Shown here: in pieces, positions 7,920-18,400 of the stretch
How the letters are laid out: every line of letters begins with the position of its first letter
Position numbering within the stretch: the stretch's first letter is position 1
NCBI RefSeq assembly: GCF_001562115.1
Contig: NZ_CP013927.1
Location: forward strand, 62,001-126,000
Direction of reading: 5' to 3'
DNA from: Alteromonas stellipolaris
GTDB taxonomy: Bacteria > Pseudomonadota > Gammaproteobacteria > Enterobacterales > Alteromonadaceae
DNA: 64,000 nt
Made by a program: the position numbers and the translations under genes
Notes under the pieces: generated by a model
Told to the model about the DNA's origin: nothing
Databases searched by the model: none
The model's input: the letters and a program-made list of their open reading frames with translations, nothing else

Positions 7920-9050
7920 ATGCAAAAGGTTATTTCGCTTGCTAAATTTGAATTTCTTGAGCAACTCAACCTTAAAGCTGATGCTATCAGTATCGCCATC
8001 ATCGGTGCTATTTTAGCTGCAAGGTTTTTTACTGTTGAGTTTTTCAATGCTACAACACCCGTTCATTTGGCCGCAGTCGTTGGGAGCTATGATGAACAAG
8101 TTATCGATTTTGATCGATGGAAAGACAATGAGACACTTTATAATATTCCTCTTTTGAATTCAGAAGCAGAAGCTAAGAGGATGATGGAGCAGCAGGAAAT
8201 AGATGGGTATCTAACGTTTTGCTTTACTTGTGATGCTCGTAGTATGACTCTTCATTCCATGCAGGAGTTTCATTCGCAAGCATATATCTATGATTTATCA
8301 TCACATATTAGTGAAATTGCTCTACCGGCCTTGTTAAACATATCCGATGTTGACTTTGAGCTCATCAAAAATGGCCTTGCAATAGACTATGACATCAATA
8401 ATGAAGTCGTGAGTCCCTCGGCTTCTATGCTCAACACCATATTTATGTTCCTTACCGTTTTAGGGATATTAAGTGCATTTTCTCTTTTGCTTCAGGCAAT
8501 AACCGCCGAGAAGGAGGAGAAAATTACTCAGATGTATATATCTTGCATGAATGTAAATGAGTGGGTTGATGCTAAGGTTCTCGCATCTCTTGGCGTTTCA
8601 GTTAAGGCCTTTGCACTATACTTCGTGTTCACTGCTTTAATTCTAAGTATGTTTGGACTTTTACAGCTCGAAGGTAATGATGTTACTCAGTTCATTATGT
8701 ATAAAGTTCCTATTTTAATACTTGTATTCGCTGTGGGATTTGTGTTTTGGTCTTATCTATTTGCGCTAGTTAGCGTGTTAATTCGAGATCAGTCAAGTTC
8801 GATAAAAAATGCTGCGATTATGTTACCTATGGCAGCTTTTGGAATTGTGGTTTCTTTGGGTGACTACATAGCAACCTTAGGTTATAAGGCCTTATCTTTC
8901 TTTCCTATAACATTCGTGTTCGCTATGCCTAATAGAATTATTACTACGGACGTGGGTTATCTGGAGCCTATGATGGCATCGGCTTTCGTGTTACTTGCAG
9001 CCTATGGTGTGAGACATCTCACATACCGATATTTAAGGTTCGTCGATTAA
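7920..9050 (+). CDS. ABC-2 type transporter permease
   Basis: This 376-residue membrane protein has one N-terminal membrane helix (about 22-38), an extracytoplasmic domain (about 45-165) and about five C-terminal helices (residues 170-370), the NatB/YhaP-like arrangement of ABC-2 permeases. A good ribosome-binding site (AAAAGGAGAT) precedes its ATG. It is the last gene of the cluster; repeats and a convergent regulator gene follow. Confidence 0.82.
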   Translation: MQKVISLAKFEFLEQLNLKADAISIAIIGAILAARFFTVEFFNATTPVHLAAVVGSYDEQVIDFDRWKDNETLYNIPLLNSEAEAKRMMEQQEIDGYLTFCFTCDARSMTLHSMQEFHSQAYIYDLSSHISEIALPALLNISDVDFELIKNGLAIDYDINNEVVSPSASMLNTIFMFLTVLGILSAFSLLLQAITAEKEEKITQMYISCMNVNEWVDAKVLASLGVSVKAFALYFVFTALILSMFGLLQLEGNDVTQFIMYKVPILILVFAVGFVFWSYLFALVSVLIRDQSSSIKNAAIMLPMAAFGIVVSLGDYIATLGYKALSFFPITFVFAMPNRIITTDVGYLEPMMASAFVLLAAYGVRHLTYRYLRFVD

Positions 9051-9069
9051 AAGTTTTAATTGCATAGAG

Positions 9070-9133
9070 TATAAGCTTACACTCACTTGTATTAGTATGA
9101 GCTTATACTCACCTGTATTAATATAAGCTTTCT
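9070..9133. repeat. 26-bp direct repeats (2.4 copies) between convergent genes
   Basis: Two 26-bp units (9070-9095 and 9096-9121) match at 22 positions, and a third starts with TATAAGCTT before diverging. Within them GAGTATAAGCT (9067-9077) and AGCTTATACTC (9100-9110) form an 11-bp inverted repeat. The array lies exactly between the stop codons of the permease and the XRE gene, so it may act as a bidirectional terminator or a protein-binding array. Confidence 0.7.
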
Positions 9134-9542
9134 ACCATAACCCTTTAGAATCTGCGTGGCGAATTGAAAGTGAAACTCCATACGCGATAATGAATAATGA
9201 AGGGGTCGCTAAAGTGTCAGGCCCGATTATCCAAGTTGCTAAGCCGAAGAATGCAGCTATAAGCTCAACGCGAATCAGCGACTCCCTACTCTTGACGCCC
9301 CAATAAGCCAACCTAACTAATAGAGGCTGCTTTTTCCATTTCTGGCTTTCTTTATCAAGTGTTTGCCCTGACGCTATTATTGAGCTATCGAGTTCAAAAA
9401 CAGCCGCTAACGCACTCCGCGTTTCAAGACTACTAGAGTGACCATTCTCGACTCTTTGTATCGTCCTAACACTTACTCCGCTAATTTTGCTTAAGTGCTC
9501 TTGGGACCAACCATTTTCAATTCTTAGCCTCTTTACGTTCAT
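9132..9542 (-). CDS. XRE-family regulator with C-terminal membrane helices
   Basis: This 136-residue protein has an N-terminal Cro/CI-type helix-turn-helix (about residues 5-55; WSQEHLSKISGVSVRTIQRVENG) joined to two hydrophobic helices (about 90-106 and 112-125). That makes a membrane-tethered DNA-binding protein. It is convergent with the peptide/ABC cluster and divergent from nothing nearby. Membrane-anchored XRE proteins of this type often sit next to transporters or bacteriocin genes. Control of the upstream cluster is an inference; the dyad at 785-803 is a possible target. Confidence 0.8.
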   Translation of the reverse strand: MNVKRLRIENGWSQEHLSKISGVSVRTIQRVENGHSSSLETRSALAAVFELDSSIIASGQTLDKESQKWKKQPLLVRLAYWGVKSRESLIRVELIAAFFGLATWIIGPDTLATPSLFIIAYGVSLSIRHADSKGLW

Positions 9543-9730
9543 TACTCAATCCCTAAATAAGAAACAATAAAAATATGATTGTTTAATCAATACCAAAAGT
9601 CAAAATTAAATGCCTGATTTTCGTACATTACGTAAGGTGTCCACTACTTGCTATCTCACTGGCAATCTTACCTTTGCACAACAGTAATCGGCAGAGTTTG
9701 AATATTGTTTCAACCTGGCTTCTATTGACA

Positions 9731-12157
9731 TCAACGCTCTTTATTTTTTCCCGAATTAAGTAATGCATCCCACATAATCGAGGCATCTTGTTCAGTTTTT
9801 TCGACTTCCTTACTTGTATACTTCATAGATTCAGCAACTTTTTCTACCTGCATTTTACTCTCAGCTTCTGCAAATTCTTTAGTAACTCCTGACTGTTTAG
9901 CCAGTGCTGCAATACTGTCAGCCAGCGCCTTTGGGTTAGCTAAGTTAGGACTTGTTTTAAAACCATAGACCCATGTGTTGGATTTATTTTGGACAACTCT
10001 GCCCGCTTGGCTATCACGCGTCTTTTTCTTAGGGGGGGTTATGTGTAAAGTTTTTGTCTCATCAACATCGCTATGAGTCTCACGTGGCTCACTTTCTGTT
10101 CGAGTGGCGCTAGCAGGTTCAGATGTGGGATAAACGCTCACATCATCTTCTGTGGGCTCAAAATCTGCCGCTTTAAGTAATTGTTCTATCCAATCATTGG
10201 GCTTTTGGCTTGGCAGATTGAAATCAGAAGACCCCACTGTTGGATATTCAGATTTATCAAGCATATTGGTGATAACAACTTTCGACATCAGCTTTTGGCG
10301 CATAGCCATTACAGATTGATTGGTAGGTGGTAACACTTCCAATTGTCGGACATGCACAAAGTTGTCATTCTTAATTTCTGGCAAGCCGTGATAAAACATT
10401 TTAGAGCGGATTACTTTACCATTTTGAATTATGTGGGCTAAGCCTTCGGTTTGTTCAAATAAATCCCGAAATTCTACAGCTTCGACTTCTTGTATCGTTG
10501 CTTCTTCATTCACGTTTTGAAAAGTACGTACTACCCCTCGCTTTAAGTTATTGGCCATCAAAACACGGCGCTTACCCGTTAATTTATTGATGTAATCCAT
10601 AGTTTCGTTTGAGTCATAAAGTTTAAGTACAATCTTTAAACCGGTATTACCCCATATCTTATTGGTTTCATCTTTACTAGATTCCAACAGCGAAGCTAAT
10701 TCTTGGTTACTAAAAATCATGCTCATCCCCAAGCCCCTGGCTTGGCTGGTAGTAATAGCAAAGTTACCTGCTTTAGCCGCCTCTGCGTACTCGTCAACTG
10801 TGCACGTTGATATATACCTTAAGTCAATAGGTAGATTATGAATAACATCATCCGCATCACCTTCTGCATTCGGACCTAGGCCGAGTGAAATTGAAGCTTT
10901 GACTAATGATAGCCCTATTTTACCTTGGGTTAGTTTCGCATCATCTGACGCTTCCATTGCAGGGATGAAAATAAGAAAAACATGGTTATTTTGAATAATA
11001 TCCGTGGTATCAATTTCACCCAACTCACATTCAAATATGTGCCCATAGGTAGATTGAAAATCAGTTAGCGGTTTGACTACATAACCATCAGCATAGCTGA
11101 ATTGCTTGGCAACTTCTGAAGGCTGTTTAGACGTATCTTTAAGCGCTTTTTCGGTTTCTTGTATTCCCAATTTAATAAGCACGGAACGTAGTGCGTTTCT
11201 TTTTCTAGCAGAAATTAGGTTTGGAATAACGACATCTTCACCCGTATCTTGGTGGATGTAGGTGATTTGATTATCATAATATTGAGGGTATGCCATTTGA
11301 ACCATGATCTTAATCGACATGAATTCGCCAATTAGGTAGGGCGTGATATTAACTACTTCTTTATCCCTCAACTCTACAGCGCAAGGCATACACCCTTTTA
11401 AGATTACTAACGCTTTATCTTTAAATACTTGGTTCTGGCCACCTTCCGGCATCATGCTTTCAATGATATTTGTACATAACTCTGCTGAACCACTATTTAA
11501 GATTGCTAAAGTATTTGAGTTCTTATGCCAGCTTTGTGGATCAACACTTCTGTTACCTGTTTTGAAGGAAAGTACTTTAAGGCTGTCTTCACGACCAACA
11601 ATGCGTAATAGTTGGTTGTATCGAAAGCTAGTATTCATCGCAGCTTTTGCGTCCAAATAGATAGAAGCGCCCCCAAGGAGAATTGAACTGGCCGCATTAA
11701 TTGACAATAACGCTTCGGTTTTACCTGCCCCAGTTCCGCCTAGCACAAGTAAATGCAAAAGCATGTCAGGGGCAATGCCCCATAATTCTTTTTTATTAAA
11801 CCTCTCATTGCCAAGGTGAATGGTAGCACCAGCTTTATCGAATTGGTGAGGCCTACCTACCTTTGGGTTGTGCTTATCGACAAGTTTCTTGAGCAAGATT
11901 GGGAGTTTCATCGGAAGTGTTTTATATTTGTCAGAATTAACGAAGAAGTTAATTGAAAACACACCGTATATAATCATGAGCAATATGAGTGCTGCAGGAT
12001 AAACAAATGCGAACGCGCAAAATATGATAAGAACTGGTGTGCTGATTTCTATACGAGCGCAAGCGTCCATTGTAAGTTGAAATGCGCTACGCGACTCAAG
12101 GTAATAACGTGTTACCTCACTATCGGCATTAACGGGGGCATGTAATCTATTACTCAT
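9731..12157 (-). CDS. dotL: Type IV coupling protein, DotL/IcmO (TrbC) family
   Basis: This 808-residue hexameric ATPase is expected to recruit the DNA-relaxase complex to the type IVB secretion channel. Two membrane helices lie at about 38-72. Walker A is GGTGAGKT (140-147), followed by the conserved region of the VirD4/TraD superfamily. The C-terminal 200 residues are charged and poorly ordered, as in DotL, where this tail binds adaptor proteins. Length is close to Legionella DotL (about 780). The start is taken at 12157, where ATG overlaps the upstream stop (ATGA) and AAGGGAG precedes it; the open frame runs to 12187. It is the last gene of the minus-strand transfer operon, directly after dotM, as expected for partners. 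Confidence 0.9.
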   Translation of the reverse strand: MSNRLHAPVNADSEVTRYYLESRSAFQLTMDACARIEISTPVLIIFCAFAFVYPAALILLMIIYGVFSINFFVNSDKYKTLPMKLPILLKKLVDKHNPKVGRPHQFDKAGATIHLGNERFNKKELWGIAPDMLLHLLVLGGTGAGKTEALLSINAASSILLGGASIYLDAKAAMNTSFRYNQLLRIVGREDSLKVLSFKTGNRSVDPQSWHKNSNTLAILNSGSAELCTNIIESMMPEGGQNQVFKDKALVILKGCMPCAVELRDKEVVNITPYLIGEFMSIKIMVQMAYPQYYDNQITYIHQDTGEDVVIPNLISARKRNALRSVLIKLGIQETEKALKDTSKQPSEVAKQFSYADGYVVKPLTDFQSTYGHIFECELGEIDTTDIIQNNHVFLIFIPAMEASDDAKLTQGKIGLSLVKASISLGLGPNAEGDADDVIHNLPIDLRYISTCTVDEYAEAAKAGNFAITTSQARGLGMSMIFSNQELASLLESSKDETNKIWGNTGLKIVLKLYDSNETMDYINKLTGKRRVLMANNLKRGVVRTFQNVNEEATIQEVEAVEFRDLFEQTEGLAHIIQNGKVIRSKMFYHGLPEIKNDNFVHVRQLEVLPPTNQSVMAMRQKLMSKVVITNMLDKSEYPTVGSSDFNLPSQKPNDWIEQLLKAADFEPTEDDVSVYPTSEPASATRTESEPRETHSDVDETKTLHITPPKKKTRDSQAGRVVQNKSNTWVYGFKTSPNLANPKALADSIAALAKQSGVTKEFAEAESKMQVEKVAESMKYTSKEVEKTEQDASIMWDALLNSGKNKER

Positions 12158-13485
12158 CGTGCACTCCCTTCTGGAACATATACCCACGCTTCTGAATTAG
12201 TCATAAAGCGTTTTAAAGCATTCACCGCGCTATCGACTTGCGGCTCTGCAAGTCGAATGTCAGTAATTTGATTTTCCCAATTTTCTTGGTCACGAATTGC
12301 AGCGCATTCTACCCACGCCGTTGGAGTGCCGGTTTGATTAAACGTTAAGAAAAGTTGGCGGTCGAAATACTTCAACCAATAATTGTGAGAGGTGTAAAAC
12401 TTACCTTTGGTACGCGCAATCTTTATCGCTTTAACTAAGAACGTAAGCTCATACATAGAGGTGTTGTATGCCTTCTTAAACTCATAGTCATTGATATGCT
12501 CAGCTATGACTTTATCGGCTTCAAACGCAGCGATGGCACATTTAAAGGTGAAGTTCTTGTATTGTTTCAAAACTTTAAAAGAGCGATTCACTCTATCTTT
12601 ATATTCGTAAGCGCGGTCGATACCACCTGCAGTTCTTCCTTCAGACATTAGCATGCACATAGCCAAAAGAATTTTTCGTGCTTTGGACATGGCCATAACA
12701 TCGTTGAGGGGTTCATCAAGCTGTTTGATGAAGTGTTGTTTTAGCTTTTCATCATCAACTAGAACACAGCGCTTAAAGAGTGAGCTTTGGCCTTGTGGAT
12801 CTCGCATTTTAGGATTTATATAGGCATAGCCTGGCATCGCACCTTTCACTTTAGAAAACGTAGGCTTAAATCGTTTAGTGGTATCAATTTCATTACGATT
12901 ATCTAATCCATAAAACTGGATTAGTTCATGCTCTATACAATAACGAAGTGGGGGCTTAGCTCTTGCAAGTGTGCCTTCATCAGCAGGTAAACTCAGTAAA
13001 TCCACGGACAGTGGTGGAATAAGATGGGGTTCAAATTTTTTGTAAGTATGAGCAAGTCGCTGGAAACTATATTCAGTCTTAAAGTTACGGACTCGCTGCT
13101 TTTTAATATTCCTAACAATGGTAATTAACACCATTAAAAATACAAACGGACGTAAAGGCGAAGATATAAATGCTAACAACTCTAGGTGGTCATATGGGGA
13201 AAGGTCGAAATAGGTAACTCTGTTAAGAATACTTCCATAATCACCTAACTCTGTAAAACTATAAGAGGGTAGAAGTAACCGACCAATATGATGCCCTACT
13301 TCAGGAATGTTATAAACAGCACTCATGAAGCTCACCGTTAAACGACTTAGAGAAATTAAAGCAGTCCCTATATAGTAGTAACTAAGCCAATACATGAGCA
13401 TGAAAAACATAACTATGAGGCCGAATATCGCCATTATCGTGGCGGCGTCGTCGTGATTGTTTAAGTTGTCATGTGAGTTACTCAT
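12154..13485 (-). CDS. dotM: Type IVB secretion protein DotM/IcmP (TrbA) family
   Basis: This 443-residue inner-membrane partner of the coupling protein has membrane helices near residues 20-45 and 100-120 and a soluble C-terminal domain with the family pattern around GGIDRAYEYKDRVNRSF. It is part of the coupling complex and helps present substrates to DotL. It overlaps dotL by 4 bp. The start is the second of two adjacent ATG codons, the better spaced from a GAGG site; it overlaps the preceding gene by 8 bp. It is somewhat longer than Legionella DotM (about 380 residues). Confidence 0.85.
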   Translation of the reverse strand: MSNSHDNLNNHDDAATIMAIFGLIVMFFMLMYWLSYYYIGTALISLSRLTVSFMSAVYNIPEVGHHIGRLLLPSYSFTELGDYGSILNRVTYFDLSPYDHLELLAFISSPLRPFVFLMVLITIVRNIKKQRVRNFKTEYSFQRLAHTYKKFEPHLIPPLSVDLLSLPADEGTLARAKPPLRYCIEHELIQFYGLDNRNEIDTTKRFKPTFSKVKGAMPGYAYINPKMRDPQGQSSLFKRCVLVDDEKLKQHFIKQLDEPLNDVMAMSKARKILLAMCMLMSEGRTAGGIDRAYEYKDRVNRSFKVLKQYKNFTFKCAIAAFEADKVIAEHINDYEFKKAYNTSMYELTFLVKAIKIARTKGKFYTSHNYWLKYFDRQLFLTFNQTGTPTAWVECAAIRDQENWENQITDIRLAEPQVDSAVNALKRFMTNSEAWVYVPEGSAR

Positions 13486-14101
13486 CATAAGCCTCAATTA
13501 GTTTATAAGTTGTCTTGAGCATGACGCAGCACGTAGCGAGAAGCGTTCCTGAAAGTAACCCACCCATTAACGTTAAATTGTCAAAGAGGAATAGATAAAG
13601 TGATAAAAAGACTACAGCAGCGCAGAAGGTGGCTAAGATGAAAAGAATAAATAGAAGCGTTTTTCTACTCGCAACATGGGCTTGCTTTTTTGACTCTGCA
13701 CGGCGTTTTGCAAGGTCTAAAAATATGTCTACTAATAAGGAAAACAAGGCTATGGGAGATTGACCACCAGCATTAAATCCCTTGTCGAAGTTTGACTTAA
13801 CATTAGCAATACCGATCCCATTAGCAGCTACCGTTTTCACAATGCCACGTTTGCCGGTACCTAAATTCTTGTACTTCATACCATACCAACTGTGCTGTTT
13901 GTCTAACCAAATACAGTGGGCGTATCGGTAACTTTCTAGAATACGGTTAGCATGATGCTCGTCTTTTGCGTAAAGGGTGCAGGTATGGCTTTCAGATGTG
14001 TTTTTCACGTTATCGTGAATGGAATAATTACCATCAAATTTCAGGTAGCTTTTGAAAAATGTACGATAGAGCCATTGGCTAAGATGAAAAGATAACGTCA
14101 T
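13478..14101 (-). CDS. Unknown membrane protein of the transfer operon
   Basis: I do not recognise this 207-residue protein. The N-terminal 130 residues are soluble, with a Gly-rich stretch around GTGKRGIVKTVAANGIGIAN. A basic segment (RRAESKKQAH) and two strong membrane helices (about 148-171 and 177-196) follow. It overlaps both neighbours by a few bases, which argues for a stoichiometric role with DotM and DotL, perhaps as an extra coupling-complex subunit. Confidence 0.7.
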   Translation of the reverse strand: MTLSFHLSQWLYRTFFKSYLKFDGNYSIHDNVKNTSESHTCTLYAKDEHHANRILESYRYAHCIWLDKQHSWYGMKYKNLGTGKRGIVKTVAANGIGIANVKSNFDKGFNAGGQSPIALFSLLVDIFLDLAKRRAESKKQAHVASRKTLLFILFILATFCAAVVFLSLYLFLFDNLTLMGGLLSGTLLATCCVMLKTTYKLIEAYDE

Positions 14102-14763
14102 AAATCGCAGTCCACCAGAATTGCAGTAATCGTATTTAATACATCGAGTTCAACACCTTCAAATACAGTCTGAAAATCACCCCCAGAATGACTGCGTAAG
14201 GCATTAATTAACATCACGGGTAACTCAGCAAGTATCGTTTGTGTGCAGGCCATTTCATGGGCGTGGTTCAAATCTGAATTTTTCAATTTTTGAATACAAA
14301 GGTTGATAATTTTTTCAGCGGCAGCGATCCCTTTTTTCCTATGTTCATTTGGAAGGTGGATCGCAATTTTCAGAAGTGCCCCCGATTTTGTGTGTGGGGT
14401 ATGTGTATTAGTTGAGACGTTAACAGGTTCTACCAACGTAACTAATTCACTAAGTACGCGAGCGTCTAACCACTGTTCATTGCTATGTTCAATAGCTTCA
14501 GTCACGGCAAACAAAATCAAATCGTTTTTGTTTGTGACATCAGCTTCATGTTGAAGTAGCAAATTTTCATCAAGTTCCCGAATCTTACCTAACGCTTCCT
14601 TTAGCAACGGAATAGGATCATCTGCAGTGCTTCTAAAGACAGCTCTCAACAAAGGGAAATAAATGTTAGTCGCAGTTAGACAGGCACTTTGCGGTTCAAA
14701 TTCAGGTTCTAATGTTGCGCTAGTGGTATCCATAAGCGCTTGCTCTGCTAAGTCTGTAATCAT
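14098..14763 (-). CDS. Unknown soluble protein of the transfer operon
   Basis: I do not recognise this 221-residue protein. It has no signal peptide or membrane helix, is acidic and Leu-rich, and appears mostly alpha-helical. ATGA overlaps at both ends couple it to the zinc-ribbon protein upstream and the membrane protein downstream. Small acidic cytoplasmic proteins of type IVB systems (for example IcmS, IcmW and LvgA) act as adaptors on the DotL tail. A similar role is possible but not shown by sequence. Confidence 0.65.
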   Translation of the reverse strand: MITDLAEQALMDTTSATLEPEFEPQSACLTATNIYFPLLRAVFRSTADDPIPLLKEALGKIRELDENLLLQHEADVTNKNDLILFAVTEAIEHSNEQWLDARVLSELVTLVEPVNVSTNTHTPHTKSGALLKIAIHLPNEHRKKGIAAAEKIINLCIQKLKNSDLNHAHEMACTQTILAELPVMLINALRSHSGGDFQTVFEGVELDVLNTITAILVDCDL

Positions 14764-15380
14764 CCTAACGACAACTCTTCATCATTTTGATTCGGGGTGC
14801 TTGCCACGTGTGTAGGTGCCATCTGCAATAAAGAACCATGCTCTGGCTGTATGATTGTTTTGGGGTGCAACTTGCCATCACTGAGCGATAACGTTTTCGC
14901 CATATCCAGAGACTCTGTAATGACACTTGTAAACTTGACGACTTCAAGAGTAAGGGAATACATCAAAGCGTCTTTGTCATAGTCATGTTCCGTCACTACA
15001 ACACGCTCAGAAAGCCAGCTGTTTTTATCTGGAACACACTTAAATAAAGGCTCTTTGCCTGAAAGGGGGGTGAATTGGTTGTTATCCACTGAGAGGGCGT
15101 TGGCGCGATTAACTATTAAGGGTAGAAAATGATTACCAACCATCCCTTCGTGTATGGGTATGCTCGTATTTTCATAATCCCAATGTAGAATTTTTTGAGC
15201 TACACAATACTCAGTTAAAGCGGCAGTGATAAAGCTGGTGATGTGCAAACTACCAGCTTTTTCATAGTAGTCACACTCTGAACATCGAGTTGCAATGCGA
15301 CTGTTGTATGCGCCGAAATTAAGCTCGTGGCCACAGATTGGACAAAGTTTCAGTCCTGGATCGACTTGGATAATTTTCAT
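14760..15380 (-). CDS. Zinc-ribbon protein of the transfer operon
   Basis: This 206-residue protein has an N-terminal zinc ribbon with two Cys pairs (CPIC at about 13-16 and CSEC at about 33-36), followed by a domain I do not recognise and a polar tail. The AGGTG site about 9 bp upstream supports the ATG at 15380. It sits 85 bp after the polyvalent-protein gene and overlaps the next gene by 4 bp. It may bind DNA or the product of the long gene upstream. Confidence 0.7.
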   Translation of the reverse strand: MKIIQVDPGLKLCPICGHELNFGAYNSRIATRCSECDYYEKAGSLHITSFITAALTEYCVAQKILHWDYENTSIPIHEGMVGNHFLPLIVNRANALSVDNNQFTPLSGKEPLFKCVPDKNSWLSERVVVTEHDYDKDALMYSLTLEVVKFTSVITESLDMAKTLSLSDGKLHPKTIIQPEHGSLLQMAPTHVASTPNQNDEELSLG

Positions 15381-15465
15381 TTGCTACACCTATGATTAAG
15401 ACATGTATTTTTTCAGTTCTTAATCACAGGTGGCAAATTGTCAGTGTCGCTATATCCAGATTGTT

Positions 15466-18400
15466 TTAGTCATCCAGGCTCATTGACTCGGATAAATCAC
15501 CAAAGTCCTTTGTTTCTGAACTTCCAATATGGCCATTCAGTATTTCTTTCCAATCTGCGACTTCCTCTTCTTTCTGTTCATTTGCTACTTCAACGAGTTC
15601 AGCTTGAAGCTCGGCTTGACGTTTTAAGCTGTTCTTCAATTCATCTTCCCTATCAAAAGAAATGACGGTTAAGGGCTCATAAGTACCAATACGTTTTTCG
15701 AGGTCTTCTTTCTCTTTAATGGATTTTTCTTTTACTTTTGCAAAAGTAGTCTCTATATCCATCAAAGTTCTAGCTACATGCGAAATGTGTTTAGTTTCAC
15801 AAAATGACCTCTCAACACCATCTACATTTATCATTGCATTTAAGATAGGCATCTCTTTTTCTTTTTGATAAATGATATCAATGGAGATTGGCAAGCCTTT
15901 ATACGTACCTACTTCAATGAAATCTTCATTCGATTTAACTGCGACATCTCGTGCTTTTTTCAAAGCTTTCAAGATAGTGTCAGCATCATCTACAAAGGCG
16001 CCATTTAAATCGATATTGTCGCTGTTCTTAGCTGTTACGGCCAAAGTCTTATCGATAAAATCTATGACCTTATCCGCATGGCGAATTTCTTTTTTCGCCA
16101 TGTTTATACGAGAAATTGCGTCAGCTTGTTTATCTTGAGCAAGCCGTCTGGCCCTTTCCAGTTCATCTACCTTCCTATCCAAATCGATTTTCTCTTTGAT
16201 TAATGGGTTGCCGGTGGCGATTGCCATCATTTCTTCAAAGTTCGCATCGACTTCTTCCAAATATTCTCTCGGTGCTGAATTTGGATCGGTTTTAGTTTGC
16301 GCAATGAAAAGTGCTTTACGACGAATGTGTTCCCACTGAAATAAGTCATAACTGTTTTCAGTGCTATACCGGTACATTGAAAGGTCAGTATGTTTATTAC
16401 CTGTGCGCTCAATACGACCAGAACGTTGCTCAATTTCTCGTGGGTTCCACGGGGGAGTAAGTTCGTGCATTGCTTTAAGGTAAGTTTGGATGTTGTTACC
16501 AACGCCAAAGCGCTCTGTTGTACCAATAATTACTTTAAACTTACCTTCATTAGCAGCAGCTTCAAATGCCTTCTTTTTATTTTCGGTGTCGACTTCCCGA
16601 GACGTGATTATCTCTTCCCTTTTACATACCCCTTTTTCAACTAGCTGATTAATCAACTCATCGTAAGGGCTAAATCCTTGCGAAGTCGGGTTGACGTATC
16701 GGTCTATAAACACCAATTGTGTGACCGGCATATCAGTATTCGCATTTTTCAATACGCTCTCGATGTTTCTAACACATGTATTGATTTTGCCATTTTCAGC
16801 AGCGGGTAGTCGTGCATCTATCATACGCAAATCAAATGCTGCTTTTTGCGCATCATGTTGGATACTAAACCATGCTTCGTCCTTCGCCCCATTTCTAAAT
16901 GACTTAGCTCTTAGGGCTATATCATTCATAAATGGTTTGAAGAATTCGCCACCATCAGCTTGAACAGGGATACGAACTGCATGCGGTCTTTGTGCGCCGG
17001 ATTCGTCCGTTGTTAAAACATCAGCAGCTACGCGATATAGCTTTGCGAGTTCTGGTAGGTTATTGAACTTGGCTAATCTAGAGTTTTCACGGTAGCCAGT
17101 CCCTTCCGGTGACGCTTCAATTGCCGTAACCACCTCACCAAATGTTGACATGAAGCTATCAAAATCAAGGATGCCCATTCGTTCTAACTCATTGGGGATC
17201 AAGTAATAGAGATTGGTGTACATATCAGACATTGATTTTCTAATGTCGGTACCCGTCGCAAGGACCAACCCGTTACCGTTGTTTTGCTCTTGAAGATAAC
17301 GAACCATAAACAGTAAGTTAGTAGCCTTATCCGATTCACTCGTATTTACTCCCGCAACGTGAGACATGTTGCTGGGGGTGGGCAGGTTCAAGAAGTTGTC
17401 ACTTTCATCAATAAAGAGGGTATCAATACCCAGCTCATTGATATAAAGCATGTCATCTTTGTTTTCTTGCTTAAGCCGACGTTCAATTTTAGCTTCTAAG
17501 CTTTTAAGCCGTTTCTCGCTACGTTTTAAATTATAACCCCCTATGCCTTCAGCTATTGAGATTGCATGTGAAAGCTCCCCCTTCTGCCTTTCAAGCTGTC
17601 CAATAACAAATTCACTTGGCGCGGCGAGTTTATTAAGAAACGAGTGCGGCACGATAACGGCATCGTAATTTTTCATTGCTATTCTGGCGGTGACTTCTTT
17701 ACGGCCTAACGCAGAAAGCTCTTTTGAATCCATCATAAGAATATTTGCTGAGGGATAATGTTCTTGAAACATTCTAGCCAACTGGCCATAAACATTATTA
17801 GGTGCGGCAATCATTGCCTTGTTATGCACGCCGGCGATACGACCTTCTCTCGCACAAGACACTAATTCAAACGATTTACCAGACCCAACACCGTGAGCAA
17901 AAAGGACGGACTTATCGACAAGATAGCGTGCTAAGGCATCTTTTTGTTTTTCCCTTGGTTCAAAATCATTACCTTTAAATTTAGGGTTAAGTCCGGTGTA
18001 TTGGATCAAGCTGCCATTAAATTGCGGCATATTGATAACATTCACGGTACTGTTGTAAATCTCTGCAATTGCAATCCTGCGTTCGGGATCTTTACCCACC
18101 CAGGCTTTAAACTCTGTCTGGATAGTATCAGCCATATGTTTTGCTTTTGCCGTTTCTTCAGCTAAGACAGTTCGCTTACCATCTATGGTCACAGCAACTT
18201 CAATCTTGTCACCGTTAGCAAGTTTGTTTATTAGGGTTAACGCCGACATTTCAGACGTGCCCCATTCGTTTTCCAACTTCGCTTCATTTTTTCTGGTAAA
18301 GCTATATCTGGCGTTGATATCCCACAGATTTGCGACCTTGCCAACGTGAATATCTTTAACATCGTTGTCATCACGCGGTTCATTACCGGTGCCTAGATAG

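Noticed and set aside
9620..9700. Possible terminator after dotL
   Set aside because: AAGGT/ACCTT pairing has only a 5-bp stem and a loop of over 30 bases, with no T run.
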